A model generated the notes under the pieces. The model did no database searches and was not told the DNA's origin. It saw only the letters and a list, made by a program, of their open reading frames with translations. From Pseudoxanthomonas sp. CF385 (GTDB lineage Bacteria > Pseudomonadota > Gammaproteobacteria > Xanthomonadales > Xanthomonadaceae), in NCBI RefSeq assembly GCF_900104255.1, contig NZ_FNKZ01000002.1, positions 744,001 to 808,000 on the forward strand: DNA of 64,000 nt, read 5' to 3'. Below, piece after piece: positions 27,351-36,561 of this stretch (within the stretch, counting starts at the first letter, position 1; each line of letters starts with the position of its first letter). A program made the translations under genes and the position numbers.

Positions 27351-28433
27351 ATGAACGCACGCGCCGCCGACCCCACCGACGACGCCGGCATCGACGACCA
27401 CATCCAGTCCGTCTCGGGACTGTCGGACGCGCTGCTCAAGCAACTGCGGCAATCGCTGCAGAAGATCGACGAGATCAACCGCATCACCCGCATCATCTCG
27501 ATGAACGCCCGCATCGAGGCCGTGCGCATCGGCACCGCGGGACGCAGCTTCGGCGTGATCGCCGAAGAGATGGACACGCTCTCGCGCCGGGTCAGCGACA
27601 CCGCGCAGGAGATCGACCGCATGGCCGGCCGTACCAGCACCGACCTGCGCGAACGGCTGGAGCAGCTGCAGACCGATGTGCGCCGCACGCGCCTGACCGA
27701 TCTGGCGCTGGCCAACATCGACCTGATCGACCGCAACCTCTACGAACGCAGCTGCGACGTGCGCTGGTGGGCGACCGACGCGGCCGTGGTCGCCGCCGCG
27801 CAGGACCCGCAGCCTTCGACGCTCGCCCATGCCAGCCAGCGGTTGGGGCAGATCCTGGATTCGTACACGGTGTACTTCGACCTGGTGCTCGCCGACCTGC
27901 AGGGCCAGGTGATCGCCAACGGGCGTCCGCGGCAGTACCGCTCCAAGGGCCAATCGGTGGCGCAGCAGGACTGGTTCCAGTCGGCGATGGCCACGCAGAG
28001 CGGCGAGGCCTTCGGCTTCCAGTCCATGCACGCGAGTGCGCTGGCCGGGGGCGAACGCGTGCTCGTCTACTCCTGCACGGTGCGCGAAGGCGGGCGCGTG
28101 CAGGGACGGCCGCTGGGCGTGCTCGGCATCGTGTTCCGCTGGGACGCACTGGCGCAGACCATCGTCGAGCACACGCCGCTGTCCGATGCCGAATGGCGCC
28201 GCAGCCGGGTCTGCATCGTCGATGGCCAGGGTCGCGTGCTGGCCGACACGCCGTCAGGCGATGCCACGGCGCGCCTGGACTTCCCGGGCCGCGCGAGCCT
28301 GTTCGCCGAACCGCGCGCCGCCACCGAGTTGGTCATCGACGGCCGTCCCCACTGCATAGCGCAGGCGGCCTCGCCCGGCTACGAGACCTACCGGACCGGC
28401 TGGCACTGCGTGATCCTGCAAGGCACCGGCTAG
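27351..28433 (+). CDS. Soluble methyl-accepting-chemotaxis-like sensor with C-terminal Cache-like domain
   Basis: 360 residues, no signal peptide or membrane helix. Residues about 40-92 contain the receptor hairpin tip: ITRIISMNARIEAVRIGTAG, then GRSFGVIAEEMDTLSRRV. These align with the signature in which classical receptors have LALNAAIEAARAGE and GRGFAVVA. A helical stretch follows, then a C-terminal part (YFDLVLADLQGQVIANGRP, QDWFQSAMA) resembling a PDC/Cache sensor fold. This is the reverse of the usual order, with no HAMP domain and only one short signalling hairpin. ATG 27351 has AAGGAG at ideal spacing. It may feed a CheA pathway or act as an independent sensor; no che genes are nearby. 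Confidence 0.75.
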   Translation: MNARAADPTDDAGIDDHIQSVSGLSDALLKQLRQSLQKIDEINRITRIISMNARIEAVRIGTAGRSFGVIAEEMDTLSRRVSDTAQEIDRMAGRTSTDLRERLEQLQTDVRRTRLTDLALANIDLIDRNLYERSCDVRWWATDAAVVAAAQDPQPSTLAHASQRLGQILDSYTVYFDLVLADLQGQVIANGRPRQYRSKGQSVAQQDWFQSAMATQSGEAFGFQSMHASALAGGERVLVYSCTVREGGRVQGRPLGVLGIVFRWDALAQTIVEHTPLSDAEWRRSRVCIVDGQGRVLADTPSGDATARLDFPGRASLFAEPRAATELVIDGRPHCIAQAASPGYETYRTGWHCVILQGTG

Positions 28434-28446
28434 GCCGGCGCAGGGC

Positions 28447-28770
28447 TCAGGCGAGCCACACCTCGCCATCGCGGACCTGCACCGCGATGGCATGCAGCGC
28501 GTCGCCGCGGCACGGTCCGGCGACGCAGTCGCCACGCTGCAGTTCGAACGAGGCGCCGTGCGCAGCGCAGACCAGGTGGCCTTCCTTGCTCTTCAGGAAC
28601 TGCCCCGGCGCCCAGTCCAGCCGGCGGCCCGCGTGCGGGCAGACATTGAGCCAGGCCCGGACCGCATCGCCATCGCGATGGAGGATCAAGGATTCCGCAT
28701 CGTCGCCGATCACGGCCTCAACTTCGGCGAAACCGCCTTCCACGATGTCATTCAGTGCGGTCAGTCGCAT
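28447..28770 (-). CDS. Rieske [2Fe-2S] ferredoxin-like protein
   Basis: 107 residues. The Rieske ligands are present as CPHAGRRLDW and CAAHGASFEL (Cys-x-His ... Cys-x2-His). It is a small soluble electron-transfer protein of the kind that partners oxygenases or stands alone; no oxygenase is adjacent. ATG 28770 (MRLTALND) is preferred to an upstream GTG at 28791. It converges on the MCP-like gene, with 13 bases between stops. Confidence 0.88.
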   Translation of the reverse strand: MRLTALNDIVEGGFAEVEAVIGDDAESLILHRDGDAVRAWLNVCPHAGRRLDWAPGQFLKSKEGHLVCAAHGASFELQRGDCVAGPCRGDALHAIAVQVRDGEVWLA

Positions 28771-28860
28771 ACGGCTTAACGAAGTTCTCACACGGTCATA
28801 TAACGGTCATCCGATACTGCGTGTACCGGCCCCCGCCGCATTCTGTCACGACGCAACGCC

Positions 28861-29133
28861 ATGCACGCACGCCCCTTCCCGTTCAACGCCTTCCGTAACG
28901 CCTTCGCGCCCCGCAAGCCGCGTCATCCGCTGCTGCGCCTGGGCATCGGCCTGGTGGGCCTGGCCTTGCTGGCGGTGCTGGTGTTCTTCAGCGTGTTCGT
29001 CGGCGCGGCGATGATCGCCGGCGGCCTGCTCTACAAGCTGCTGCGCCAGCGCGGCAAGCCGGTGGCGCGCGACCGCGCGATGGAAGGCGAATACCAGGTG
29101 GTCAGCAAGGCAGCCCTGCCGCTGCCGCGTTAA
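28861..29133 (+). CDS. Small single-pass membrane protein
   Basis: 90 residues: a basic N-terminal 25 residues, one long hydrophobic helix (LGIGLVGLALLAVLVFFSVF, about 28-55) and a basic tail. No family is recognised. Codon use matches the neighbours. The RBS is weak. It could be a membrane-associated small protein conserved in xanthomonads, but this is untested. Confidence 0.6.
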   Translation: MHARPFPFNAFRNAFAPRKPRHPLLRLGIGLVGLALLAVLVFFSVFVGAAMIAGGLLYKLLRQRGKPVARDRAMEGEYQVVSKAALPLPR

Positions 29134-29199
29134 GCGCGCCAACGCGGGACATCGTTCCCGCCTACACTCTGCGGCCTCCCGATACAGTGGATCGCCGCC

Positions 29200-29907
29200 A
29201 TGGCCGACATCATCCCCACCCCGCCCGTGCCGCGCGTTCCCGTGCGCGGTGGCGGCACCTTCCCGGTGCGCCGCATCTTCTGTGTGGGCCGCAACTTCGC
29301 CGACCATGCGCGTGAGATGGGCGCGGCCGCACCGGCGTCGAAGGCCGAGCGAGGCGTGCCGGTGTTCTTCCACAAGCCGGCCGATGCGATCGTCACCAAC
29401 GATGCGGATGTGCCTTACCCGCCCGGCACGAACGACCTGCACCACGAGGTAGAGCTGGTCGCGGCCCTGGGCGTCGATGCGCCCGTCGGTGAGCTGTCGC
29501 GCGAAGCCGCCGAGGCCCTGGTCGTCGCCTATGGCGTGGGCCTGGACCTGACCCGCCGCGACCTGCAGGGCGCCGCAAAAGCCAAAGGCCTGCCGTGGGA
29601 CACCGGCAAGGGCTTCGATCATTCGGCGCCGATCAGCGAGCTGGTCGCCGCGGCGGACGTGGGCGCGCTCGACACCCGCACGCTGACCCTGCGCGTGAAC
29701 GGCGATGTCCGCCAGCACGGCGCGCTGCACGACCTGATCTGGGACGTGCCCGACATCCTGCATGAACTGTCGAAGCTCTACGCACTGAAGGCCGGCGACC
29801 TGGTCTTCATGGGCACGCCTGCCGGCGTCGCGGCGCTGGTGCCGGGCGACGCGTTCGTCGCCTCGCTCGATGGCGTGGTGGAACTGCGCGGACGCATCAC
29901 CGGCTAA
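29200..29907 (+). CDS. Fumarylacetoacetate hydrolase family protein
   Basis: 235 residues. It shows the FAH/FAHD core: [27 protein letters not shown], and metal ligands in [14 protein letters not shown] and [20 protein letters not shown], then the C-terminal [11 protein letters not shown]. Relatives are acylpyruvate hydrolases or oxaloacetate decarboxylases acting on C-C bonds of beta-diketones. The exact substrate cannot be told. It is a single gene between the small membrane protein and mscL. Confidence 0.88.
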   Translation: MADIIPTPPVPRVPVRGGGTFPVRRIFCVGRNFADHAREMGAAAPASKAERGVPVFFHKPADAIVTNDADVPYPPGTNDLHHEVELVAALGVDAPVGELSREAAEALVVAYGVGLDLTRRDLQGAAKAKGLPWDTGKGFDHSAPISELVAAADVGALDTRTLTLRVNGDVRQHGALHDLIWDVPDILHELSKLYALKAGDLVFMGTPAGVAALVPGDAFVASLDGVVELRGRITG

Positions 29908-29914
29908 CCCTGCC

Positions 29915-29942
29915 TTGCGTCGTCGACGCACGGCGCTATAGT
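29915..29942 (+). promoter_or_regulatory. mscL promoter
   Basis: TTGCGT (29915-29920), a 16-base spacer and TATAGT (29937-29942). It lies about 42 bases before the mscL start, which has GGAGA as RBS. Confidence 0.5.
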
Positions 29943-29984
29943 CCACGGCACAGGCGTGTCGGCGCCGTTCACGGAGATCCCTCG

Positions 29985-30389
29985 ATGGGCATGGTCAGCG
30001 AGTTCAAGGAATTCATCGCACGCGGCAACGTGGTCGACCTCGCCGTCGGCGTGGTGATCGGCGCAGCCTTCGGCAAGATCGTCACCACCCTGGTGGACAA
30101 GATCATCATGCCGCCGATCGGGTTGCTGGTCGGTGGCGTGGATTTCTCGAAGTGGGCGTGGACGCTGAAGGAAGCCACGGTCGATGCCGCAGGCAAGGAG
30201 ATTCCCGCCGTCGTGATCGGCATCGGCGAATTCCTCAACACGGTGATCCAGTTCGTCATCGTCGCCTTCGCGATCTTCCTGCTGGTCAAGGCGGTCAACC
30301 GCCTGCACCGCAAGCCCGAGGCCGCGCCCGCCGCGCCGCCGGAAGACGTGCTGCTGCTCCGCGAGATCCGCGACGCGCTGAAGAAGTAG
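29985..30389 (+). CDS. mscL: Large-conductance mechanosensitive channel
   Basis: 134 residues. A homopentameric inner-membrane channel opened by tension to release solutes on osmotic downshock. The N-terminal amphipathic start is [20 protein letters not shown] and TM1 is [16 protein letters not shown] periplasmic loop and TM2 ([19 protein letters not shown]) follow, then a charged C-terminal helix ending REIRDALKK. Length is normal for the family. It has its own promoter and terminator. Confidence 0.97.
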   Translation: MGMVSEFKEFIARGNVVDLAVGVVIGAAFGKIVTTLVDKIIMPPIGLLVGGVDFSKWAWTLKEATVDAAGKEIPAVVIGIGEFLNTVIQFVIVAFAIFLLVKAVNRLHRKPEAAPAAPPEDVLLLREIRDALKK

Positions 30390-30435
30390 CGATACGCGGC
30401 GTTCCGGATCGGCAACGCCGTCGACGGAAACACGG

Positions 30436-30470
30436 GGCCACGGGCTGCTAAGCTCGTGGCCTTCGTTTTT
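30436..30470 (+). terminator. Intrinsic terminator of mscL
   Basis: GGCCACGGGCT and AGCTCGTGGCC form an 11-bp stem (one G-U) around GCTA, followed by TTCGTTTTT. It lies 13 bases before the next gene's start codon. Confidence 0.85.
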
Positions 30471-30482
30471 CCGGGACTTTCC

Positions 30483-31871
30483 ATGCGTCTTGCTCCGCTG
30501 CTGCTCGCCCTGGCCGTCGCCACACCCGCTTTCGCCGCCTCCCGCGAAACCCGCATCCCCGATGCCTCGCTCGCCACCGCTGCGCAGCTGCGCGAGCAGG
30601 CCCTCGCCGACCGCACCGGCTGGAACGTCGTCGAATCGCTGACCACCGAAGTGGGCCCGCGCCTGGCCGGCAGCGAGGCCGATGCCAAGGCGGTGGCGTG
30701 GGCGCAGGCGAAGTTCAAGGCGCTGGGTTTCGACAAGGTCTGGATCGAGCCGGTGACGTTCCCGAAGTGGGAGCGCCGCAGCGAGCGCGCATCCGTCGTC
30801 GGCGCGCATGCGCAGCCGCTGACCGTCACCGCGTTGGGCGGCAGCCCCGCAGGCACGGTGGAGGCGGAGATCGTCCGCTTCGCCGACCTCGCTGCGCTGG
30901 ACGCGGCGCCGGAGGGTTCGCTGGCCGGCAAGATCGCCTTCGTCGATTACCCGATGAAGGCCGCGCGCGATGGCAGCGATTACCGCAATGGCGGCGCGAT
31001 CCGCTCCAAGGGCCCGTCGGCCGCCATCCGCAAGGGCGCGATCGCGTTCCTGATGCGCTCCGCTGGCACCGACAACCACCGCGTCGCGCACACCGGCATC
31101 ACCCGTTTCGACGAAGGCCTGACGCCCGTGCCGTCGGCCTCGCTGACCATTCCCGACGCCGACCAGCTGACGCGCCTGCTGCAGCGTGGACCCGTGCGCG
31201 TGTCGCTCGCGCTGGAGTGCGGTTGGGACGGGGAATACACCTCGCACAACGTGATCGGCGAGATCACCGGGCGCAGCCTGCCGAAGGAGGTCGTGGTGAT
31301 CGGCGGCCACCTGGATTCCTGGGATCTGGGTACCGGCGCGATCGACGACGGCGCCGGCGTCGCCATCACCATGGCCGCCGGCCACCTGATCGGCCAGTTG
31401 AAGCAGGCGCCCAAGCGCACGATCCGGGTGATCGCCTTCGCCAATGAGGAGCAGGGCCTGTACGGCGGCAAGGCGTACGCGGAGAAGCACCTGGGCGACA
31501 TCACCCGCCACCAGATCGGCGCGGAGAGCGACTTCGGCGCGGGTCGCATCTATGCGTTCGACACCGGCGCGCCCGAACACGCACGCAAGGCCACCGAACA
31601 GATCGCGCAGGCGCTGGCGCCGCTGGGCATCGAGTACGCGCCCGGCAAGGGCAGCGCGGGCCCGGACATCAGCCCGTTCGCCGCCAAAGGCATGGCGTGG
31701 GCGTGGCTGGCGCAGGACGGCAGCGACTACTTCGACCTGCACCACAACGCCGACGACACGCTGGACAAGATCGACCCGGCCGCACTGGCGCAGAACGTGG
31801 CCGCGTACACGGTGTTCGCCTATCTCGCTGCCGAAGCAGACGGCAATTTCGGCAGCCAGCTCAAGGAATGA
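30483..31871 (+). CDS. Secreted M28 family zinc aminopeptidase
   Basis: 462 residues. ATG 30483 gives the signal peptide MRLAPLLLALAVATPAFAAS; an upstream start would fall inside the mscL terminator. The M28 zinc ligands are visible: GGHLDSWDLGTGAIDDGAG (His, Asp), FANEEQGLYGGKAYAEKH (Glu catalytic and ligand), ESDFGAG (Asp) and DLHHNADDTLDKI (His). A PA-like insert lies around residues 130-230. It is predicted to release N-terminal amino acids from peptides in the periplasm or medium. It converges on the RNA methyltransferase gene. Confidence 0.9.
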   Translation: MRLAPLLLALAVATPAFAASRETRIPDASLATAAQLREQALADRTGWNVVESLTTEVGPRLAGSEADAKAVAWAQAKFKALGFDKVWIEPVTFPKWERRSERASVVGAHAQPLTVTALGGSPAGTVEAEIVRFADLAALDAAPEGSLAGKIAFVDYPMKAARDGSDYRNGGAIRSKGPSAAIRKGAIAFLMRSAGTDNHRVAHTGITRFDEGLTPVPSASLTIPDADQLTRLLQRGPVRVSLALECGWDGEYTSHNVIGEITGRSLPKEVVVIGGHLDSWDLGTGAIDDGAGVAITMAAGHLIGQLKQAPKRTIRVIAFANEEQGLYGGKAYAEKHLGDITRHQIGAESDFGAGRIYAFDTGAPEHARKATEQIAQALAPLGIEYAPGKGSAGPDISPFAAKGMAWAWLAQDGSDYFDLHHNADDTLDKIDPAALAQNVAAYTVFAYLAAEADGNFGSQLKE

Positions 31872-31916
31872 CGGCGTAGAGCCAAGCTTGCCCGGCTGAG
31901 AGATGTCGAGAAGACC

Positions 31917-31974
31917 AGCGGAGCGAGCTCCGCTCTACAAAGGCAGAAGAGCAGCGGAGCGAGCTCCGCTCTAC
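31917..31974. repeat. Two copies of a 22-base palindromic repeat
   Basis: The same 22-base unit, AGCGGAGCGAGCTCCGCT followed by CTAC, occurs at 31917-31938 and 31953-31974. Each unit is a dyad with 8-bp arms and a two-base centre. The second copy overlaps the TAG stop of the minus-strand RNA methyltransferase gene. It may act as a terminator hairpin for the convergent genes. Confidence 0.8.
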
Positions 31975-32807
31975 GCGCGCTGCTTCCACTGCGCCAGGAA
32001 GACTGCCGTCGCCGCCGCGACATTGAGGCTCTCGACGGCGCCGCTGCCGGGAATCGACAGGCGCGCATCGCAGGCTTCGGCAAGGCGTGCGTCCATGCCC
32101 TCGCCTTCCGCACCCATCACGTAGACGAGGCGTCGCGGCAGTTTCGCCGCGAAGAGATCGTCGCCGCCGCGCACCACGGTGGCGGCCAGCGAGAATCCTG
32201 CATTCCGCAACTGGGCGGCCGCATTGTCGGTCTGCCCCATGCGCACCAGCGGCACCTGCTCGGCGCCGCCCTCGGCCACGCGCGCGGCCGCGCCGGAGAG
32301 CGCCAGGGTCGAATCGCGCGGCAGCAGGATGCCGGCCACCCCGAAATGCGCGGCCGAGCGCAGGATCGCGCCGAAGTTGTGCGGATTCCCTACACCATCG
32401 AGCCACAGCGCCGCGACGGGCTGGCCGTCGGGCAGCGTGCGCAGCCAGTCGCCCATCGATGCCGGCTCCCGCTTCACGACGTCCGCCACCACGCCTTCGT
32501 GGTGCGTGCTGCCGGCCAGCCGGTCGAGATCGCCCTCTTCCACCACGCGATAGCCCACGCGCTGCTTCACGCACCAGGCCAGCAGGGGCTTCAACGCGTG
32601 GATGCGCGACTCCAGCAGGTAGAGCTTGCGGATCGCCTCGGGCCGTCGGTCGAACACGGCCTGCACGGCGTTCAGCCCATACAGGCGCAGCTCGCTGCGC
32701 GGCGCAGCGGGAGGTGCAGGCGCCCGAGGTTCGGTAGCGCGAGGCGCTTGCGGGCCATCGGCACGCGGAGGACGGCCGGCAGGCCGCTTGTCCCAGGGGC
32801 CGGTCAT
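31971..32807 (-). CDS. TrmH/SpoU family RNA 2'-O-methyltransferase
   Basis: 278 residues. A proline- and arginine-rich, probably disordered stretch of about 40 residues comes first. The SpoU substrate-binding domain follows (LRLYGLNAVQAVFDRRPEA, GSTHHEGVVADV). The SPOUT knot has LDGVGNPHNFGAILRSAAHF, GAEGEGMD and PGSGAVESLNVAAATAVFL. It methylates rRNA or tRNA ribose; the best-known relatives are RlmB (G2251 of 23S) and YfiF, and the basic extension recalls the latter. Its stop codon lies inside a genomic repeat, so the last residues (QWKQRA) may be determined by that insertion. Confidence 0.88.
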   Translation of the reverse strand: MTGPWDKRPAGRPPRADGPQAPRATEPRAPAPPAAPRSELRLYGLNAVQAVFDRRPEAIRKLYLLESRIHALKPLLAWCVKQRVGYRVVEEGDLDRLAGSTHHEGVVADVVKREPASMGDWLRTLPDGQPVAALWLDGVGNPHNFGAILRSAAHFGVAGILLPRDSTLALSGAAARVAEGGAEQVPLVRMGQTDNAAAQLRNAGFSLAATVVRGGDDLFAAKLPRRLVYVMGAEGEGMDARLAEACDARLSIPGSGAVESLNVAAATAVFLAQWKQRA

Positions 32808-32886
32808 CTCATGCCCGCCTGATCGATGCTGTATCCATGCGGGGATTCTTCCACGATCGCGCCGGCCTGCGAAGCGCCGTCGCGCC

Positions 32887-33429
32887 CTAGACGACGAACA
32901 GGCGACCGAACAGCCTCAGATCGTGGAAGCCATCGGGCTTCTGCAGGGCGGAGCGCCGGACGCCTTCCTCCGTGAACCCGTTCTTCTCCAGCACCCGCGC
33001 CGAGGCCGGATTGACGTCGAGTACGTTCGCCTCGATCCGGCGCAGCGCGAGCACGGGCACGACCCAGTCGATGTAGGCGGCGACCACGCGCGTCATGTGG
33101 CCGCGGCCCCAGTGCCGCCGACCGAGCCAGTAGCCCAGTTCCGCGCCGTGCGCCCGTTCGCCGGCCTGCGGACGCACCGCGATGCCGCCGCAGGCCTCGC
33201 CCTCCATCTCGATGGCGAAGACCGGATGGCGGAAATCCACGACGCGGCCTGCCAGGAAGGCTTCGCCGTCGGCGCGGGTGTAGGGATGCGGGAAACGTTC
33301 GCTCAGGCCGCGCGGCACCTGCGGATCGTCGGCATGCCGCAGCAACGCGTCGAGATCGTCCTGCCGCCAGGCGCGCAGCAGGAACCCCTCGCCGTCGATG
33401 CGCACACCGTCGAACGGGCGATCAGCCAT
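32887..33429 (-). CDS. RimJ/RimL-type GNAT N-acetyltransferase
   Basis: 180 residues. It shows the layout of ribosomal-protein acetyltransferases: GFLLRAWRQDDLDALLRHAD, AELGYWLGRRHWGRGHMTRV (acetyl-CoA loop) and NPASARVLEKNGFTEEGV near the end. ATG 33429 overlaps the end of the RND permease gene by 8 bases, so it is coupled to the efflux operon. Substrate is unknown; it could modify a small molecule or a protein N terminus. Confidence 0.88.
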   Translation of the reverse strand: MADRPFDGVRIDGEGFLLRAWRQDDLDALLRHADDPQVPRGLSERFPHPYTRADGEAFLAGRVVDFRHPVFAIEMEGEACGGIAVRPQAGERAHGAELGYWLGRRHWGRGHMTRVVAAYIDWVVPVLALRRIEANVLDVNPASARVLEKNGFTEEGVRRSALQKPDGFHDLRLFGRLFVV

Positions 33430-36400
33430 GGCCACCGACGGAGGGGGTTTCCGCTTCCAGCTTGCTCAACTCGTGCGCGACCGCTTCCGGCGAGCGCGTG
33501 AACGGGGCCAGCAGCGCGTAGAACGCCGGCACCACGTACAGCGAGAGCAGCGTGGAGAAGGTCACGCCGAAGATCACCACGATGCCGATGGTGGCGCGGC
33601 TGGCCGAACCCGGTCCGCCGGCGAGCACCAGCGGCACCGCGCCGACGACGGTGGCGACCGAGGTCATCAGGATCGGGCGCAGGCGCACGCGGGCGGATTC
33701 TGCGATGGCTTGGGCCACGCTGGCGCCGTCGTCGCGCAGCTGGTTGGCGAACTCCACGATCAGGATGCCGTTCTTCGCCGCCAGGCCGATCAGCATCACG
33801 ATGCCGATCTGGCTGAAGAGGTTCAGGGTGCCGCCGGTGACCCACAGGCCGATCAGCGCACCCAGCACCGCCAGCGGCACGGTCAGCATGATGACCAGCG
33901 GATGGACGAAGCTCTCGAACTGGGCGGCCAGCACCAGGTAGACGATCAGCAGCGCCAGGGTGAAGGTCAGGAGGATCGCGCCGCCGGCTTCCTGGTACTC
34001 GCGCGATTCGCCCTTCCAGTCGATCTGCGCGTAGTCGGGCAGCTCTTCGTCCACCGCCTGCCGCGTCCATTCCAGCGCCTCGCCCATCGTGTAGCCCGGC
34101 GCGAGGCCGGCGCTGATGGTGATCGCGCGCAGGCGGTTGAAGCGGTTGAAGGTGCCGGGCTCGGCGATCTCGCTCAGGGTGACCAGGTTGGACAGCGGGA
34201 TCAGCGCACCGTCGCTGCCGCGCACGTAGGTCTGCGCGAGGTCTTCGGTGTTGGCGCGCTTCTCGCGGCCGGCCTGCAGCATGACATCGTACTCCTCGCC
34301 GTTGTCCACGTACGTGGTCACCTGGCGCGAGCCCATCATCGTTTCCAGCGTGCGGCCGATCTCCTGCACCGACACACCAAGGTCGGCGGCGCGGTCGCGG
34401 TCGATGTTCACCCGCATCTGCGGACGCGTTTCCTTGTAGTCCGAATCCGGATCCTGGATGCCGGGATTGGATTCCATCCGCTGCAGGATGCGGTCGCGCC
34501 ACTGCGCCAGTTCGGCGTAGTCGGGGCCGCCCAGCACCAGCTGGTAGCGCTGGCCGCGGCTGCCGACCAGGCCGCCGGCCACATTGGCGCGCGCCTGCAC
34601 GCCGGGCAACTTGGAGAGTTCGGCGCGCAGGCCGTTGACGACATCGTCGGTGGTGGCTTTGCGCTCGTGCCAGTCCTGCAGGAACACGACGACCTGGCCG
34701 GTATGCATGTCCTCGCTGCCGCCAAAGCCGCGCGGCACGCGCGAGTTGGCGCGCTCGATCGGTTTGTCGCCGCCGACCTGGCCCATCACGATGCGCTCGA
34801 CCTGCTGCATCTGGTTGACCATGTAGTCGAAGCCGGCGCCTTCCGGCCCGTCGACCATCACGAAGAAGCGGCCACGATCTTCCGACGGCGCCAGTTCGCT
34901 GGGCACGCGCAGGCCGAGCACAACGATGGCCACGCCGCACAGCGCCATCGCCAGCAGCACCAGGCCGAGGATGCGCTTGCCGCTCATCGCCACCAGGCGC
35001 TCGACGTGCCGCCCGTAGCCATCGCTGACGCGGCTGAGCGTGCGGTTGGTCCAGGCGTTCAGTCCACGCGGTTCGGTGTGGGGGCGCACCAGCTTGGACG
35101 ACATCATCGGCGTCAGCGTCAGGGCGACGAACGCCGAGATCGCCACCGCCGCCGCCAGCGCCACCGACAGCTCGCGGAACAGGCGGCCGGTGTTGCCTTC
35201 CATGAAGCCCACCGGCAGGAACACCGCCACCAGCACGGCGGTGGTCGCGATCACCGCGAACGCGACCTGGGTGGTGCCGCGGCGCGCCGCGACCAGTGCC
35301 GGTTCGCCCAGGTCGGCGCGGCGCTGCACGTTTTCCAGCACCACGATGGCGTCGTCCACCACCAGGCCGATGCAGAGCACCAGCGCGAGCAGGGTCAGCA
35401 GGTTGATCGAGAAGCCGAACGCGTACAGCGCGATGAACGCGGAGATCAGGCACACCGGCACCGTCACCGCCGGGATCAGCGCGGCGCGCAGGCTGCCGAG
35501 GAACAGCCAGATGACCAGGAACACCAGCACCATCGCCTCGGCCAGCGTCCAGTACACGCGCTCGATGGAGGCTTCGATGAAGGTGGTGCTGTCGAAGGCG
35601 ACGAAGATCTCGGTGTCCTTGGGCAGCGTCTGCTGGATCACCTCGGCTTCGGCGCGCGCGGCGCGGGCCACGTCCAACGCGTTCGCCGTGGATGTACGCA
35701 CGATGCCCAGGCCGACGTTCGGGACCGCATTGCTGCGCAGGTAGGAGCGGCGCTCTTCCGCGCCCAGTTCCACCTGCGCCACGTCGCCGAGGCGCACCAC
35801 GTAGCCGTCGGCACCCTTGCGCAGCGGCAGCTGCGCGAACTGTTCCGGACGCTGGTAGCCGCGCTCGACGCGCAGGGTGAAGTCGCGCGTCTGCGACTCG
35901 ATCCGGCCCGCCGGCAACTCGACGTTCTGTGCGCGCAGCGCGGTCTCGACGTCGCTGGTGGTGACGCCACGCGCCGCCATCGCCTCGCGGTCCAGCCAGA
36001 TGCGCATCGCATAGCGCTGGCCGCCGCCCAGCTGCACGCGCGCCACGCCATCGAGGGCGGACAGCCGATCCAGCACGTAGCGGTCGGCGTAGTCGGTCAG
36101 CTCCATCGTGTCCATCGCGGTGGAACGCATGTTCAACCAGATGATGACGTCGGCGTCGGCCTCGACCTTGGAGATCTGCGGCGGATCGGCTTCTTCCGGC
36201 AGGCGATTCATCACCCGGCTGACGCGGTCGCGCACGTCGTTGGCCGCCGCTTCGATGTCGCGGCTGAGGTTGAACTCGATGGTGACGTCGGCGCGGCCGT
36301 TGCGGCTGCTGGACTGGATGGTCTTGATGCCTTCGATGCCGGACAGGCCGTCCTCGAGGATCTGGGTGATGCGCGTCTCGACCACGGCGGCCGAGGCGCC

Positions 36401-36556
36401 CGGGTAGTTCACTTCCACCGAGACGATCGGCGGGTCGATGTTGGGCAGCTCGCGCAAGGTCAGGCGCAGGAACGACATCACGCCCAGCACGACCAGCAGC
36501 AGGCTGACCACCACCGCGAAGACGGGGCGCTTGATCGACAGGTCGGAGAGCTTCAT
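33422..36556 (-). CDS. RND multidrug efflux permease (HAE1 family)
   Basis: 1044 residues, the normal length for AcrB-like pumps. It begins MKLSDLSIKRPVFAVVVSLL. It has the porter-domain segments ELPNIDPPIVSVEVNYPGAS and, in TM4, LCIGLVVDDAIVVLENVQRR with the proton-relay Asp pair. The repeat-two equivalent is MLIGLAAKNGILIVEF. It forms a trimer in the inner membrane and exports drugs by proton antiport through an outer-membrane channel that is not encoded here. It starts 5 bases after the adaptor gene. Confidence 0.95.
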   Translation of the reverse strand: MKLSDLSIKRPVFAVVVSLLLVVLGVMSFLRLTLRELPNIDPPIVSVEVNYPGASAAVVETRITQILEDGLSGIEGIKTIQSSSRNGRADVTIEFNLSRDIEAAANDVRDRVSRVMNRLPEEADPPQISKVEADADVIIWLNMRSTAMDTMELTDYADRYVLDRLSALDGVARVQLGGGQRYAMRIWLDREAMAARGVTTSDVETALRAQNVELPAGRIESQTRDFTLRVERGYQRPEQFAQLPLRKGADGYVVRLGDVAQVELGAEERRSYLRSNAVPNVGLGIVRTSTANALDVARAARAEAEVIQQTLPKDTEIFVAFDSTTFIEASIERVYWTLAEAMVLVFLVIWLFLGSLRAALIPAVTVPVCLISAFIALYAFGFSINLLTLLALVLCIGLVVDDAIVVLENVQRRADLGEPALVAARRGTTQVAFAVIATTAVLVAVFLPVGFMEGNTGRLFRELSVALAAAVAISAFVALTLTPMMSSKLVRPHTEPRGLNAWTNRTLSRVSDGYGRHVERLVAMSGKRILGLVLLAMALCGVAIVVLGLRVPSELAPSEDRGRFFVMVDGPEGAGFDYMVNQMQQVERIVMGQVGGDKPIERANSRVPRGFGGSEDMHTGQVVVFLQDWHERKATTDDVVNGLRAELSKLPGVQARANVAGGLVGSRGQRYQLVLGGPDYAELAQWRDRILQRMESNPGIQDPDSDYKETRPQMRVNIDRDRAADLGVSVQEIGRTLETMMGSRQVTTYVDNGEEYDVMLQAGREKRANTEDLAQTYVRGSDGALIPLSNLVTLSEIAEPGTFNRFNRLRAITISAGLAPGYTMGEALEWTRQAVDEELPDYAQIDWKGESREYQEAGGAILLTFTLALLIVYLVLAAQFESFVHPLVIMLTVPLAVLGALIGLWVTGGTLNLFSQIGIVMLIGLAAKNGILIVEFANQLRDDGASVAQAIAESARVRLRPILMTSVATVVGAVPLVLAGGPGSASRATIGIVVIFGVTFSTLLSLYVVPAFYALLAPFTRSPEAVAHELSKLEAETPSVGGHG

Positions 36557-36561
36557 GGCGC

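Noticed and set aside
27260..29014. A long plus-strand frame overlapping the MCP-like gene in another phase
   Set aside because: Its Arg/Pro/Ala-rich composition is that of a shadow frame, and the MCP-like frame has a good RBS and a recognisable domain.
30456..30482. Earlier start for the M28 peptidase
   Set aside because: It falls within the mscL terminator, and ATG 30483 gives a proper signal peptide.
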